From: CAVPDE01 sp963702565
Lineage (GTDB): Bacteria > Desulfobacterota > DSM-4660 > Desulfatiglandales > HGW-15
NCBI GenBank assembly: GCA_963702565.1
Contig: CAVPDE010000023.1
Coordinates: forward strand, 124,001 to 188,000
Length of the DNA: 64,000 nt
Direction: 5' to 3'
Made by a program: the position numbers and the translations under genes. The notes beneath the pieces were generated by a model that saw only the letters and a list, made by a program, of their open reading frames with translations, was not told where the DNA came from and ran no database searches. Positions 25,042-34,961 of this stretch are shown here, in pieces; the stretch's first letter is position 1; the number at the start of each line of letters is the position of its first letter.

Positions 25042-25607
25042 CCTCTTTTGCATCCTCTTAGGGCAGCAGACAAAACCTGACAAAGCTGTCTCCTTATATT
25101 TCTCGATACGATACCCGTCCAATCCCTCATCCACAAAGGCGGCCCCTGCCTGGTTCCATGCAGCAGGCATGGCATAAAATGGATTCTTGGGGTTTTTCGG
25201 TATGCCGACATTGTCACAGTTAAAATCGGTGAAGAGGGGAGGAGCGCCCTTCGGGCCCCGCGAACTCGGGTGGCACGCTGAGCGTTTGGCTTTGCCTTCG
25301 TAGAGATTGAGGCTGCGCTTTTCCTCTTCCGAAAAATCCTCCTTTTTCCTGAGCCAATAGTCGAACTTTGAGGTGAACGGATTCGCTTCCTTCGATCGTT
25401 CGTAGGCCACGATGCTTTTTGCAATCCTGACATAGGTCGCAAACACGCCTTCCCCACAGTCCAGGGATCCTTTTCCCCAGTCCTTTTCGAAAAGAGGGGG
25501 ATAAGAAGAACTCTTGATCTTGATGCAGAGGGTCATTGTGTCCGGAAGATTCTGTTCAAGAGGGTTGAGGAACGGATCCTTCAGCTTACCTCAACGCGAT
25601 CTTGTTC
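25027..25607 (-). pseudogene. Decayed MauG/cytochrome c peroxidase-like fragment
   Basis: The readable frame contains NPLEQNLPD, a KSIVAYERSKEANPF stretch, LYEGKAKRSACHP and LFTDFNCDNVGIPKNPKNPFY, which follow the order of the di-haem MauG/cytochrome c peroxidase family. The haem motif expected as CxxCH reads RSACH, so the first cysteine is lost. Homology continues upstream of the first ATG (25536) to an in-frame TGA near 25585, and the C-terminus runs out of register with the family after about NPFYAMP. The N-terminal haem domain is missing. It is therefore a remnant. It sits directly beside the radical SAM cluster. Confidence 0.7.
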
Positions 25608-25650
25608 TCCTGTATACCTTGTCGAGCAAGTCCATAAATGGATACCCAGG

Positions 25651-27369
25651 TTATCTGTGGGACGGCGATGAGGATTCACTCACTGACGGGAGCCTAATGG
25701 TAAAGGTCGTCCCTTTCCCGGGGACGCTATCGACCTCAATGGTGCCTTTGTGGCTTACGATGATGTCCTGACTTATCGAAAGCCCCAGGCCCGTGCCTCT
25801 TCCCTCTGCTTTTGTGGTGAAAAGGGGTAAGAATATTTTCTGAATATCATCGGGCTTGATCCCGCAGCCGGTGTCTGAAATTCTGAGTGTTACCCAGGAA
25901 TCATTTTCATGCTCTGTTGAAATGGTCAATGTCCCCTGGTGTTCCATGGCATCTCTTGCATTCATAATAAGGTTCACAATAACCTGTTGAATAAGCCCCC
26001 GGCTGGCCGGAATTTGCGGTAGGCCGGGTTTCAAGTCCCTGACGATTTCGATGTGGCCCTGGTTCATATAAAAACTGGCAACACTCAGAGCAGCTTCGAC
26101 CACGGCATTGAGATCCACTGGAGCCATAACGGTCTGCTTGCGACGGTAGAATTGCGAGATGCTTTCCACAATCTGAATACAGCGTTGGGCTTCTTCTTGC
26201 ACCACATTCAAATAGTGGAGACACTCCTGCTTGTTGTCCGGTCCAGGAATCCCTTCCTTTAATCTCCTGGAAGCCATTTCCGTGAACCCGAGGACGGACA
26301 TGATCGGGTTATTGATTTCATGCGCCACCCCTCCCGCGATTTTTCCGAGGAGGGAGAGCTTTTCCGCCTCGATCAGCTGGGCCTGTTTTTCTTTGAGTTC
26401 CACATTAGCTTTTCTTAAGTCAGTCACAAGCTTTGCGTTCTCAACCGCGATACCTATCTGGTGACCCATTGCAGCGAGCAACTCCAGGTCTTCTCGAGTG
26501 AAACCCATCACCTTTCCCAGGGTATCCATGTGAATGATCCCCAGAATGCGGTCTTTCGTCTTGATGGGAACACAAAGGGTGGATCGAATCCGGTTGAGAA
26601 CAATGCTGTCCGAACTCCGAAAACGCCCATCCTTCATGGCGTCCGAAGTGAGAATAGACACCCCTGTTTCAAACACCCTTCTGGTAATCGTTTTTGAGAA
26701 GCTGATTGAATCGGCGTATTTCAGCCCTTTGCGTTGACGAGTTGCCTGCGGGAGAAGCTCTCCGCCTTGATCATCGACCAGCATGATCAGAGCCCGGTCC
26801 GCCTCTATGATTTCAAGCACCCTTTCCGCCGTTCGATCCATGAGCTCTCTGAGATCGGTAACGGTTACCAGATCGTTGATCAACCGGTACATAAGGGACA
26901 ACCTGAGATAGGCTTTTTGCAGGCTTGAAAACTCAGCCTCATGCGGAGAAGCGATAGCCGAGTCCAGTCCCTGCGGAGGTAGGGCGATTTCCACGGTTAA
27001 TCCATTGATTGGGTCAAGATCGGAGGTCGGCTGTCTCTGGGGTGCAGAGTCCTTCGAGTGTTCAGAAACCTCCTCTTTGTCCAGGAGAGGGGTTAACTCC
27101 AAAACCGTACTGCCTACCTTTATTTCATCCGCAGGCTTCAGGACCTGCCGCTGCACAGGATGATCATTCACGAGGGTCCCGTTTCTCGATCCGAGGTCTT
27201 CAATGAGATATTCAGTGCCGTGAGGGGTGATGGAGGCGTGTTTTCTGGAGACCTGTTTGTCAGGCAGCTGAATGGTGTTGGAGGGATCGCGACCGATAAA
27301 GACGGCTTGATCCGTAATAGAGTATGATTGCCCTTTTTTCTTCCCTGTTTTGATAAGCAGTTTGATCAT
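25651..27369 (-). CDS. FHA-GAF hybrid sensor histidine kinase
   Basis: The protein of about 572 residues starts with an FHA domain (IGRDPSNTIQLPD, VSRKHASI, DLGSRNGTLVN), followed by a GAF domain (about 150-310), a HisKA region with AGGVAHEINNPIMSVLG and an ATPase domain with NLIMNARDAM and GTGLGLSIS. The ATG at 27369 is preceded by AAGGAAG and begins directly with the FHA strand, so it is preferred over upstream codons. FHA domains bind phosphothreonine. The gene is divergent from a Ser/Thr kinase gene, which makes a kinase-to-FHA signal likely. No receiver domain is attached. Confidence 0.9.
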   Translation of the reverse strand: MIKLLIKTGKKKGQSYSITDQAVFIGRDPSNTIQLPDKQVSRKHASITPHGTEYLIEDLGSRNGTLVNDHPVQRQVLKPADEIKVGSTVLELTPLLDKEEVSEHSKDSAPQRQPTSDLDPINGLTVEIALPPQGLDSAIASPHEAEFSSLQKAYLRLSLMYRLINDLVTVTDLRELMDRTAERVLEIIEADRALIMLVDDQGGELLPQATRQRKGLKYADSISFSKTITRRVFETGVSILTSDAMKDGRFRSSDSIVLNRIRSTLCVPIKTKDRILGIIHMDTLGKVMGFTREDLELLAAMGHQIGIAVENAKLVTDLRKANVELKEKQAQLIEAEKLSLLGKIAGGVAHEINNPIMSVLGFTEMASRRLKEGIPGPDNKQECLHYLNVVQEEAQRCIQIVESISQFYRRKQTVMAPVDLNAVVEAALSVASFYMNQGHIEIVRDLKPGLPQIPASRGLIQQVIVNLIMNARDAMEHQGTLTISTEHENDSWVTLRISDTGCGIKPDDIQKIFLPLFTTKAEGRGTGLGLSISQDIIVSHKGTIEVDSVPGKGTTFTIRLPSVSESSSPSHR

Positions 27370-27458
27370 GTACTTCCTTATAGGGTGGGTGCATTCGTAT
27401 CTAGAATTCTCCCTCACTTTCGCATCAGAGTCAAGGCGTTACCAATCGGTGCGCCCTC

Positions 27459-27487
27459 TTACACCTTCTGCGAGAACGTGCTATACT
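27459..27487 (+). promoter_or_regulatory. Sigma70-type promoter for the Ser/Thr kinase operon
   Basis: TTACAC (27459-27464) and TATACT (27482-27487) are 17 bases apart in the divergent region 27370-27685, about 200 bases before the kinase start. The leader holds no recognised RNA element. Confidence 0.5.
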
Positions 27488-27685
27488 GCTAACGAATCCC
27501 GAGCGTCTGTGCGCCCTTGTGGGCATCTTGGAAACGATTAACTGCAAACCGCTTTACCGCATCAAGGCTTTTGGAGATGGATAACGTCGATTGCTGCTGT
27601 GTTCTTAACAGATCGTTCCTTATGGTTCACGGGGGAGAGGCACCTAAAAACGAGAGCTTCGCATCTCCCAGGGTTATTGAATGAA

Positions 27686-28585
27686 ATGAAGACCATAGAA
27701 GACGTACCGCTCGATCATCTGATTGGCATGGAGGTGGGCACCTCTACCATATTAAAGGAACTCGCACGCGGCGGCTCGGCGGCGGTATTCATCGCCTTTC
27801 AGCGAACGTTAAAGCGTCAGATCGCCATAAAGATCTTGCCGAAAACGCTCCTCACCCCTGAGATCGCTGAGCGCTTCCAGATTGAGGCGGAGTCTGCCGC
27901 CATATTGTCACACCCGAATATTATCCCGATCTATGAGGTGGGCGAAAGCGGTGATTTCCTGTTTATCGCCATGCAACTGATCCATGGTCATTCCCTGTCG
28001 CAGCACATCAAAGCCGCAAAAAAACATGTATTGCCTTCCAGGCGGTATATTCCTGTCGAGACGACCGTCACGATCATGGCACAGGTCCTCGACGGCCTGG
28101 ACTATGCCCATCACCAGGATGTTATTCACAGGGATATCAAGCCCGGCAACATTTTGATAGAGTCCCTGTCGAAACGGCCTATCATCCTAGATTTCGGGAT
28201 AGCCAAGGTCTCGCGAGGGCTGGAGCATGAATCCTCCGTAATCCAGGGGACTCCGTTTTATATGCCCCCGGAACAGATTCGCAATGAAGCGGCGGATAGA
28301 AGGACGGATATCTACGCGAGCGGCATGATGCTCTTTGAGATGCTCGTATCGGATCTTCCGTTGCCGAGGGTCCATCCCGTCGATTTGCTGCTCCTAAAAC
28401 TGAAACAAGGGGATCGTCTCTTTAAGACGACGCCCTCTGAAATGAATCCCAGGGCTCATCCGGATATGGACCGAATCGTTTTTAAAGCCATCGCCTTTGA
28501 TCCCGGGGACCGGTTCGCGTCCTGTGCGGAATTCCGTATGGCCCTGCTAGACTATCAGGACCGCCATCCGGGAAAACAGATATAG
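27686..28585 (+). CDS. Serine/threonine protein kinase (Hanks type)
   Basis: The kinase of about 299 residues has all main subdomains: glycine loop LARGGSAAVF, Lys in AIKILPK, catalytic HRDIKPGNIL, DFGIAK and PEQIR in place of APE. No transmembrane segment or PASTA domain is present, so it is cytosolic. The frame is open from 27599; the ATG at 27686 fits the domain boundary better. It is followed after 11 bases by a protein with a degenerate GGDEF domain and is divergent from the FHA kinase. Confidence 0.88.
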   Translation: MKTIEDVPLDHLIGMEVGTSTILKELARGGSAAVFIAFQRTLKRQIAIKILPKTLLTPEIAERFQIEAESAAILSHPNIIPIYEVGESGDFLFIAMQLIHGHSLSQHIKAAKKHVLPSRRYIPVETTVTIMAQVLDGLDYAHHQDVIHRDIKPGNILIESLSKRPIILDFGIAKVSRGLEHESSVIQGTPFYMPPEQIRNEAADRRTDIYASGMMLFEMLVSDLPLPRVHPVDLLLLKLKQGDRLFKTTPSEMNPRAHPDMDRIVFKAIAFDPGDRFASCAEFRMALLDYQDRHPGKQI

Positions 28586-28596
28586 GGAGAGGCAAG

Positions 28597-30795
28597 ATGC
28601 CGGAGACTAGAATCAATAAGCAGAAGCTCTTTCTCGCCGGGCGTTTTTTCGTCATGTTGTTCAACCGTTCGCTCATGTATGACGCAAACCATCCTCACTG
28701 CCAGCAGGCGATCGATCAATTCCTGCCCACCCTTGTCCCGATTCTCTCCATCCGTTCGCCGCTGGTCTTTACGATGAACAAGGAGCAGATGTTTGCCGAG
28801 GAAGAGCCTGTTGATCAGCGGGTCAACACCAGCAAGATGATTGCCTTTTTTAAGAAGACCGAAATCCAGTCCATCTCCTTCTATGAGGGCATAGACAGAG
28901 AGGAACTTGCCTCCTTCACGGATATCCTCACTACGCTGAACCGATATCCGAACGCCCATGCCATGAAAAAGGAGATGGAGGCCAGGAGAGTCAGACATGT
29001 CAGGATCAACCATGTCTTTTTCAAGAAGGTGTCCCGTGATGAAGAGGTGGTTTCACGTGAAGACCTTGAAAAGATGAAGTTAGACGGCAAAGAAGAAGGC
29101 TCCGCACCCTCAAGAAAGATGTTTATGGACATGGTGCTTGAAAGCATCATTGCCGAGGAATTCGGCAAATCCCTGACCGTCAAGAATCTCATTGATCACC
29201 CTGTCGACATCTCCAACCAGATGATCGATGCGGATCTGAGAAGCTATCAGCAAAGCGACGCCGCGGATCGAAGCCATGGCCCTGTCCTCGGGCATCAGTT
29301 GAATATGATCGAAGCGGAGGTTGACAAGAACCTTTCGGGCCTGGGAGACGCCGATTTGTCCTCTCTGGCCCAGGCCGTCTTTGACATGAAGAGGCAGCTG
29401 ATTAAAGGGATTGAACTTCAGAAATCCGCAGGGACCACCTATACCAATGAAGAGGCCCTTCTGGATAAGGCGAATGAAATCGCCGACCGGGTGGTTCTGA
29501 AGCTCATCCAAGATGAATACAAGGCCGGAAAGATCTCCACCTCCCGCCTTGCTCAGATCCTGAAACGCCTGGTTCCCGAACCGGGAGAGCTCAAGCGGCT
29601 TTTGCCCAAAATCAAGAAGGCCCTTCTTGAAGAAGGGATGCAGCTGGCCGACTATCTCAAGATGGTGGATGAGCTTTCCAGTGAACTCCAGGATGAAGAG
29701 CTGTCAAAAATCCTTCAACAAAGCGCAGAGACGGTGGGCCTTTACGGCCAAGACCTGATCATGGAAGTCAAAAACAACCCCGTGCAGGCTGCGGAGCTTA
29801 TCTTTCTGGCTGCGGAGATTCGAAAGGCCGGAGGCGACGACAGCATGCTCACCGATCTGCTGGTGGACTATGTCGAAAAGATCGGCTCAAAGCTGACACT
29901 CGATACGGCCAGAGAAAGCAAGGTGGAGGGGGAACAGCACCTGCGGCAGGTCATGGACAGGGTTGAATCGGAAATCCTCGCTCGCCTCAGAAAGATGGAC
30001 GTGAGGGAAGAGATCCTCAAGAGGATTGAAGACAGGCTCAACAGCCGCTATGAGACGCTGTTTGACAGCATCAAAAGCAAGTGGAACGGATCCTTGGCTT
30101 CTCAGGCCGATGGAAAAGAGAGTGCGGCTGAAACCAGTGTTCTTAAAATCCTGGAGCAGAGTGTCGGTGAGAACGATGAGTTCGCAAAAATCCTGAGAAC
30201 GGTTCGCGACGAGGTCCATTCCAAAGGCATCGGTGAAAATGACGTCAAATCGATACTGGAGGCGATTACCAAAAAATATGAAAGCTGGCAGAAGTCAAAG
30301 GACGAGACATTGACCTTCCAGGAGACCTTAGACTCGAAGGGTCTGGCCTTTTTCCTGGACAAGGAGATTTCCCGGGCTTCACGTTACGACCTTCCCTTTG
30401 CCGCGATCTCTTTTGCCGTTGTATCGGCCAAAGCGAAGAGAATGATTCCGAAGGGATTTATTACTCAGGCCGCTATCGTAGAGGCTGTCATGAAACGCTT
30501 CGCCTCAAATATACGAGGTTCGGATATCGTGGCAACGGCCGGAAAAAACAGGATTGTCGGGATCTTTCCCATGACCACGCCCGACGAGGCAAGACTGGCC
30601 TTCAAGAGGCATCTCCGGTTTATCAACATGAGGCCTTTTGGCATCCATGGCGTTCCGGTTACCGTTCAGGTGGCGGGTTCAGTGGCCAATTTCGACGCCA
30701 AACGCACACCGAATACGTCTATCTTTCTGCGGGTTCTGTTCGACGACCTTTCGTTGATGATCAATAGGGTCAAGAATATTCACGGCCTGGCCTGA
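28597..30795 (+). CDS. Large protein with degenerate C-terminal GGDEF-like domain
   Basis: This 732-residue protein is mostly helical and not recognised as a named family. Its last 150 residues resemble a GGDEF domain: LDKEISRASRYDLPFAAISF, then IRGSDIVATAGKNRIVGIFP. The active-site GGDEF position reads GKNRI, so cyclase activity is not expected. GGAGAGG lies 4 bases before the ATG. The gene follows the Ser/Thr kinase in the same operon. It may be a substrate or scaffold of the kinase or a nucleotide sensor; this is inference. Confidence 0.7.
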   Translation: MPETRINKQKLFLAGRFFVMLFNRSLMYDANHPHCQQAIDQFLPTLVPILSIRSPLVFTMNKEQMFAEEEPVDQRVNTSKMIAFFKKTEIQSISFYEGIDREELASFTDILTTLNRYPNAHAMKKEMEARRVRHVRINHVFFKKVSRDEEVVSREDLEKMKLDGKEEGSAPSRKMFMDMVLESIIAEEFGKSLTVKNLIDHPVDISNQMIDADLRSYQQSDAADRSHGPVLGHQLNMIEAEVDKNLSGLGDADLSSLAQAVFDMKRQLIKGIELQKSAGTTYTNEEALLDKANEIADRVVLKLIQDEYKAGKISTSRLAQILKRLVPEPGELKRLLPKIKKALLEEGMQLADYLKMVDELSSELQDEELSKILQQSAETVGLYGQDLIMEVKNNPVQAAELIFLAAEIRKAGGDDSMLTDLLVDYVEKIGSKLTLDTARESKVEGEQHLRQVMDRVESEILARLRKMDVREEILKRIEDRLNSRYETLFDSIKSKWNGSLASQADGKESAAETSVLKILEQSVGENDEFAKILRTVRDEVHSKGIGENDVKSILEAITKKYESWQKSKDETLTFQETLDSKGLAFFLDKEISRASRYDLPFAAISFAVVSAKAKRMIPKGFITQAAIVEAVMKRFASNIRGSDIVATAGKNRIVGIFPMTTPDEARLAFKRHLRFINMRPFGIHGVPVTVQVAGSVANFDAKRTPNTSIFLRVLFDDLSLMINRVKNIHGLA

Positions 30796-30963
30796 TCGAG
30801 TTTGGGGTGAAGGAGAGGATGATGTGACCCCATACCCCGCTCTCCTCGTATTCCTTGACTGGGACAGAGGAAAACAGCTCTGGCTAGAGCGGGCCATGAC
30901 GATGCTCGAGCTGCAGCTCGGGTTAAAGGTGAGAGTGAGGGGGCGTTTTGGGGCCTGGCGGGA

Positions 30964-32502
30964 TTACGCAGGCTTTTCGGTGAAGAGTCTTTTCAGCTCT
31001 TCCTTGAGCACCTTGCCCATGGTGTTTCTCGGCAGCGTTTCCAGCAGGCGAATCTCTTTGGGGCATTTCCAATTGTGAAGATGCTGCTTGCAGAATTGGT
31101 GGATATCTTCGGGCTTCACCCTCGCTTCAGGTCTTGGCACCACGGCTGCAGCAACCTTTTCGCCCCACTGATCGTCAGGGAGCCCGATCACGGAAGACTC
31201 CACGACTCCTTCAAAGCGGTTGATCACGGATTCTACTTCCTTGGGCGAAATATTTTCCCCGCCCGAAATGATGATGTGCTTGAGCCGATCCGTGAGGTAG
31301 TAGTAGCCCTCATCGTCCACTCTGCCGAGATCCCCGGTTCTGAACCAGCCGTCGACAAAAGCCTTGGCCGTTTCTTCAGGCTTTTGCCAGTACCCCGGGC
31401 TGACCGCCGGCCCTTTGAGCCAGATCTCTCCGGTTTTCCCGGCCTTCACATCCTGAAAAGTCTCAGGGTTCACGATGCGAGCTTGCAGCCCCGGCAGTGG
31501 AAGGCCGATGGAGCCCGGCTTCTTCGTGCCTCTCAGTGGGTTGGAGAAGTTCATTCCTGTCTCAGACATGCCCTCTCGCTCCACAGGCTCTTTGCCGAAA
31601 GCTCTTTTGATTCTCTCAAAGTCCTTGACCAGCAAGGGTGCGGAGCCGGAGGTCCACAACCGGATGTGGCCGAAGTCGAGAGCCTTGTCTGCCACGGCTT
31701 CCAACAGCTTGGCATACATGGAGGGGACAGCCATGAAGACCGTGCATGCGAGGTTTTTCCTATCCAGCAGGACAGGGAGTACGGTTTCCGGGGAAAAGGC
31801 ATCCAGCATAACAACGTGAGCGCCCGTGATGAGCGAGCTGTGAAGAGCGAAACACAGACCGTGAACGTGGAATAACGGTAGGGCATGACACAAGACATCC
31901 GAAGAGGTGATCTCCCATATTTGAGCCACGTTTCTCGCGTCGTGCAGGAGATTGCGCTGGGTCAGAACCGCTCCTTTGGGTTTGCCCGTGGTGCCTGAGG
32001 TGTAGATGATGAGCCCGGGATCGTCGGGATGGATCTCGATCGGAGAGGGGATCTCAGAGGGGTTCTTCTTGAAGAAGCCGAGGTCCTGATAAGGCTTTTG
32101 GGTATCGATCACCAGGGTTTTCAGTTCAGGGGCAATCTCCCTGATCATAGGCTCCTGGCTAGAGCCGCACAAAACAAGCGCCGCCTTTGCATCTTCGAGC
32201 AAATAGGCCATCTCCGATCTTTTAAACCCGGGGTTTAAGGGAACACTCACGGCACCGAGTTTCTGGACGGCAAGATGAGCCGCAACGAAAAAGAGACATT
32301 TGTCGAGAAAGAAAACGACCCTGTCGCCTTTTCTCAAACCCATTTCAAGGAAGACGTTGGCCAAACGCTTGGAGCCCTGATCCAATTCGTAGTAAGAGAT
32401 CTCTGTCTCCCTTCGACCTTTCCTAAGAAACGTGACAGCGGTCTTTTCCCCCCTGTTCAGAAAGGTATTCTCAAAACAATCGCTAAGACTCTGACTGATC
32501 AT
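30964..32502 (-). CDS. AMP-forming acyl-CoA synthetase (malonyl-CoA synthetase/MatB-like)
   Basis: The 512-residue adenylate-forming enzyme has the AMP-binding motif YTSGTTGKPKGA, GMSETG, the hinge region GWFRTGDLG and DRLKHIIISGGENISPKEVE, and the C-terminal catalytic Lys in NTMGKVLKEEL. It activates a carboxylic acid as acyl-AMP and transfers it to CoA. Overall pattern and length are close to malonyl-CoA synthetases, but substrate choice in this superfamily cannot be read reliably. It is alone in its transcription unit, with AGGGA 10 bases before the ATG. Confidence 0.85.
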   Translation of the reverse strand: MISQSLSDCFENTFLNRGEKTAVTFLRKGRRETEISYYELDQGSKRLANVFLEMGLRKGDRVVFFLDKCLFFVAAHLAVQKLGAVSVPLNPGFKRSEMAYLLEDAKAALVLCGSSQEPMIREIAPELKTLVIDTQKPYQDLGFFKKNPSEIPSPIEIHPDDPGLIIYTSGTTGKPKGAVLTQRNLLHDARNVAQIWEITSSDVLCHALPLFHVHGLCFALHSSLITGAHVVMLDAFSPETVLPVLLDRKNLACTVFMAVPSMYAKLLEAVADKALDFGHIRLWTSGSAPLLVKDFERIKRAFGKEPVEREGMSETGMNFSNPLRGTKKPGSIGLPLPGLQARIVNPETFQDVKAGKTGEIWLKGPAVSPGYWQKPEETAKAFVDGWFRTGDLGRVDDEGYYYLTDRLKHIIISGGENISPKEVESVINRFEGVVESSVIGLPDDQWGEKVAAAVVPRPEARVKPEDIHQFCKQHLHNWKCPKEIRLLETLPRNTMGKVLKEELKRLFTEKPA

Positions 32503-32542
32503 GGTTTAATCATCCCTAAGAAGGACCTCGCTCAATAGACGT

Positions 32543-33550
32543 CTATTCCTTCAGCAGTTTCTTCAGCACATCGGGTCGGTTGGTGGTAATCGCGTCCACC
32601 TTCATGTCGATCATTTCCTTGAGATCTTCAGGTCTGTCCGGGGTCCAAACGGAAACTCCCACCCCGAGCCGCCTTGCTTCTTCCAGGGATTCAGGGGTCA
32701 GGTTTTTGAAAAAGGGCGACCAGATGCGGGCGCCGGCAGCCTTCACGGCCCGGGGCGCCGATCCATTGAAGTCATCGATGTCGAACCCTGCCATCCAGGG
32801 CGAGGGTCCTGGCTGGTTCGGCTTCAGGGTGTTCGACCCCGGTGTGGAAATCGTGAGGTAAACGGTCACCAGTTCCGGGGCGATCTTCTGGATGTGCACC
32901 AGGTTGCGCCAGTCAAAGGAAAGGACCCACGTGCGTTCCGTGATTCCTTCCTCTTTAAGCATTTTCACCACCATGTCGGAGGTGGCTTCGGGCGGCGGGG
33001 TCAGGGCCGGTTCCTCCGGCGAGGTCTTGATCTCCACGAGAAGCCGGGTGGAGGGGTTGCACGACTTTTTGAACAACTCAATGACCTGCTTGAAGGTGGG
33101 TATCCGCTCTCCGTCCGCCGGGGCTTGCTCGGGGAAGCGGCCGGCGTAAGAGGTTTTCGGCTGCAGGCGGCCGACGTCATAGGCCTTGAGCTGGGCCACG
33201 GTGAGATCCTTCACGGCAGGCGGCAAAGCGGAGGAGATCCATGTCCCGTCCGCCGTGCGGGCGATCTCGGGTTTCAACCTGAAATCGTGGTGCACGACGA
33301 GCTCTCCGTCGGCTGAAACCAAAACGTCGAGCTCGATCCCGTCAATGCCGAGCTCGCAGGCTCTGGCAAAGGCGGCCAGGGTGTTTTCCGGCGCAAGACC
33401 CGCAGCTCCCCGGTGGCCGATGATCAAGGGTTTCATGTCCGCTCCTTTCGCAGCAGGGGTCTGTGCCGGAGATGAGGTGGCAATACCCAAAGTCAGGCAC
33501 AAACCCGCCAACGCCATCGTCAGGGTTCGGTTCACTGTTCTCCCGTTCAT
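32543..33550 (-). CDS. Secreted glycerophosphodiester phosphodiesterase
   Basis: The 335-residue protein has a signal peptide (residues 1-30, cleavage near SPAQ) and the GDPD motifs GHRGAAGLAPENT, DGIELDV and VVHHD. It hydrolyses glycerophosphodiesters to glycerol-3-phosphate and an alcohol in the periplasm. GGGAGG precedes the ATG by 6 bases. It lies downstream of an MFS transporter gene on the same strand, which may import a product or substrate. Confidence 0.88.
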   Translation of the reverse strand: MNGRTVNRTLTMALAGLCLTLGIATSSPAQTPAAKGADMKPLIIGHRGAAGLAPENTLAAFARACELGIDGIELDVLVSADGELVVHHDFRLKPEIARTADGTWISSALPPAVKDLTVAQLKAYDVGRLQPKTSYAGRFPEQAPADGERIPTFKQVIELFKKSCNPSTRLLVEIKTSPEEPALTPPPEATSDMVVKMLKEEGITERTWVLSFDWRNLVHIQKIAPELVTVYLTISTPGSNTLKPNQPGPSPWMAGFDIDDFNGSAPRAVKAAGARIWSPFFKNLTPESLEEARRLGVGVSVWTPDRPEDLKEMIDMKVDAITTNRPDVLKKLLKE

Positions 33551-33614
33551 TCAGAACCTCCCTTTTTGCTATGCATAGGTGCCGTTCTTCATGGCTCAGG
33601 AGGTGCGTCCACGT

Positions 33615-34916
33615 TCATTTCGATTCTTCCATCTTGAGTTCGATTCTCTCTACGAGGGCTGCATCCCGCACGTAATAGAAGGATCCTCCCAGGAACAACA
33701 GCGCGGCGGCGAGGGTAAAAGCCGGAAGGAACATCAGCGCCGTCTCGATGCCGAAGGCATCGGACAACCCACCGACAACAGGTGGACCCAGAGCGCTGCC
33801 CAGCACATGCTGTATGACGACATTGGTGCTCAGGGAAACCGCCCTCAGCCCCGGGTGGACAACATCCTGGGTGACAGACACAGCGGGCGGCACGAACGCG
33901 ACCGCTGTCACGCCGCTCAGGAGCAACACGGCATACTGCAAAGGTCCATGGACAAACGAAAAGGCCGCCAGCAGAAGCAGCGTGGTGGATAACGAGGATA
34001 GACACGGGAAGAGCATCCGCGCGGTTTTTCGCGTCCTGAACCAGCGGTCAGCCAAGAACCCACCCAAAGGCGCTCCCACGATGGCCAGCAGCATGATCGC
34101 GGCGGCCTTGGTGCTCGCCTTGTCCACCGGCAGCGCATCCAACCGGTGAAAGTAGGTCGGCAGCCACGCGAGAAGCGCCGTGGTGACGAACACGTTGGCG
34201 GCAAATCCGAAGTTGTTGAAGATGAGCGTTTTATTTCCGGCAAACTGGCGAACCACGTCCCGCAGGCCCAGGGTCACCTGACGCGGGGCGCCTTGAGGAT
34301 CAGCGACGGTTTGAGTCAGGGCGACGGTTTCATAGTCTCGCACGAAGAAGAAAAGCAGCGCTATGAAGATTCCGGGTGCAGCCACCACCCCGAAGGCATG
34401 CCGCCAACCATAGTGCTGGGCGATGAAGCCGCCCAGCGCGATCCCGATCGCGCTTCCGAGCGGGATCGAGGCATTCCAGATGCCCAGCATACGGGCCCGC
34501 TTCTGCTCTGGGAAAATGGCCGAGATCATGGCCGTTCCGCCCGGTGCGTAGCCGGCTTCGCCGACTCCGATGGCGGTTCTGGCGACCAGGAGCTGAGGAA
34601 AATTCCTTACAAAGGCGCAGGCCAAGGTCGCTGCTCCCCAAAAGAGGGACATCCATGCAATGCACTTTTTTCGGCTCCACCGGTCGATGAGCACGGAAAC
34701 GGGAAGAGTGAATACTAGGATAGACCAGTACACGGCGGAGACGAGCAGACCGCAGTGGGCGTCGGTGAGGCCCCAGTCTTTCTTGAGAAACGGGAAGAGG
34801 GAGACGACCACCATGCGGTCGATGTAGTCGAACATGTAGAGCAGAAAAAGCAGGATGAAGGTCACACGGGCTGAAGACCGGGAAAGCGCATAGGCATTGG
34901 CATTGAGGGAGTTCAC
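33615..34916 (-). CDS. Major facilitator superfamily transporter
   Basis: The 433-residue protein has about twelve hydrophobic helices, MFDYIDRMVVVSLFPFL in the first helix and the MFS loop DRWSRKKCIAWM between helices 2 and 3. The start is GTG at 34916 with an AGGA motif upstream. It resembles the anion/sugar-acid-type MFS in its first helix, but the substrate is unknown. It lies 65 bases upstream of the GDPD gene. Confidence 0.85.
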   Translation of the reverse strand: MNSLNANAYALSRSSARVTFILLFLLYMFDYIDRMVVVSLFPFLKKDWGLTDAHCGLLVSAVYWSILVFTLPVSVLIDRWSRKKCIAWMSLFWGAATLACAFVRNFPQLLVARTAIGVGEAGYAPGGTAMISAIFPEQKRARMLGIWNASIPLGSAIGIALGGFIAQHYGWRHAFGVVAAPGIFIALLFFFVRDYETVALTQTVADPQGAPRQVTLGLRDVVRQFAGNKTLIFNNFGFAANVFVTTALLAWLPTYFHRLDALPVDKASTKAAAIMLLAIVGAPLGGFLADRWFRTRKTARMLFPCLSSLSTTLLLLAAFSFVHGPLQYAVLLLSGVTAVAFVPPAVSVTQDVVHPGLRAVSLSTNVVIQHVLGSALGPPVVGGLSDAFGIETALMFLPAFTLAAALLFLGGSFYYVRDAALVERIELKMEESK

Positions 34917-34961
34917 GGTGGTATCCTTCCGGCGGACCGGATCGCACGCGCTCCCTTCAGG

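Noticed and set aside
30824..31078. GTG-initiated gene after the GGDEF-like protein
   Set aside because: It has a ribosome-binding-like site and plausible first 40 codons, but the second half is antisense to the acyl-CoA synthetase and no family is recognised.
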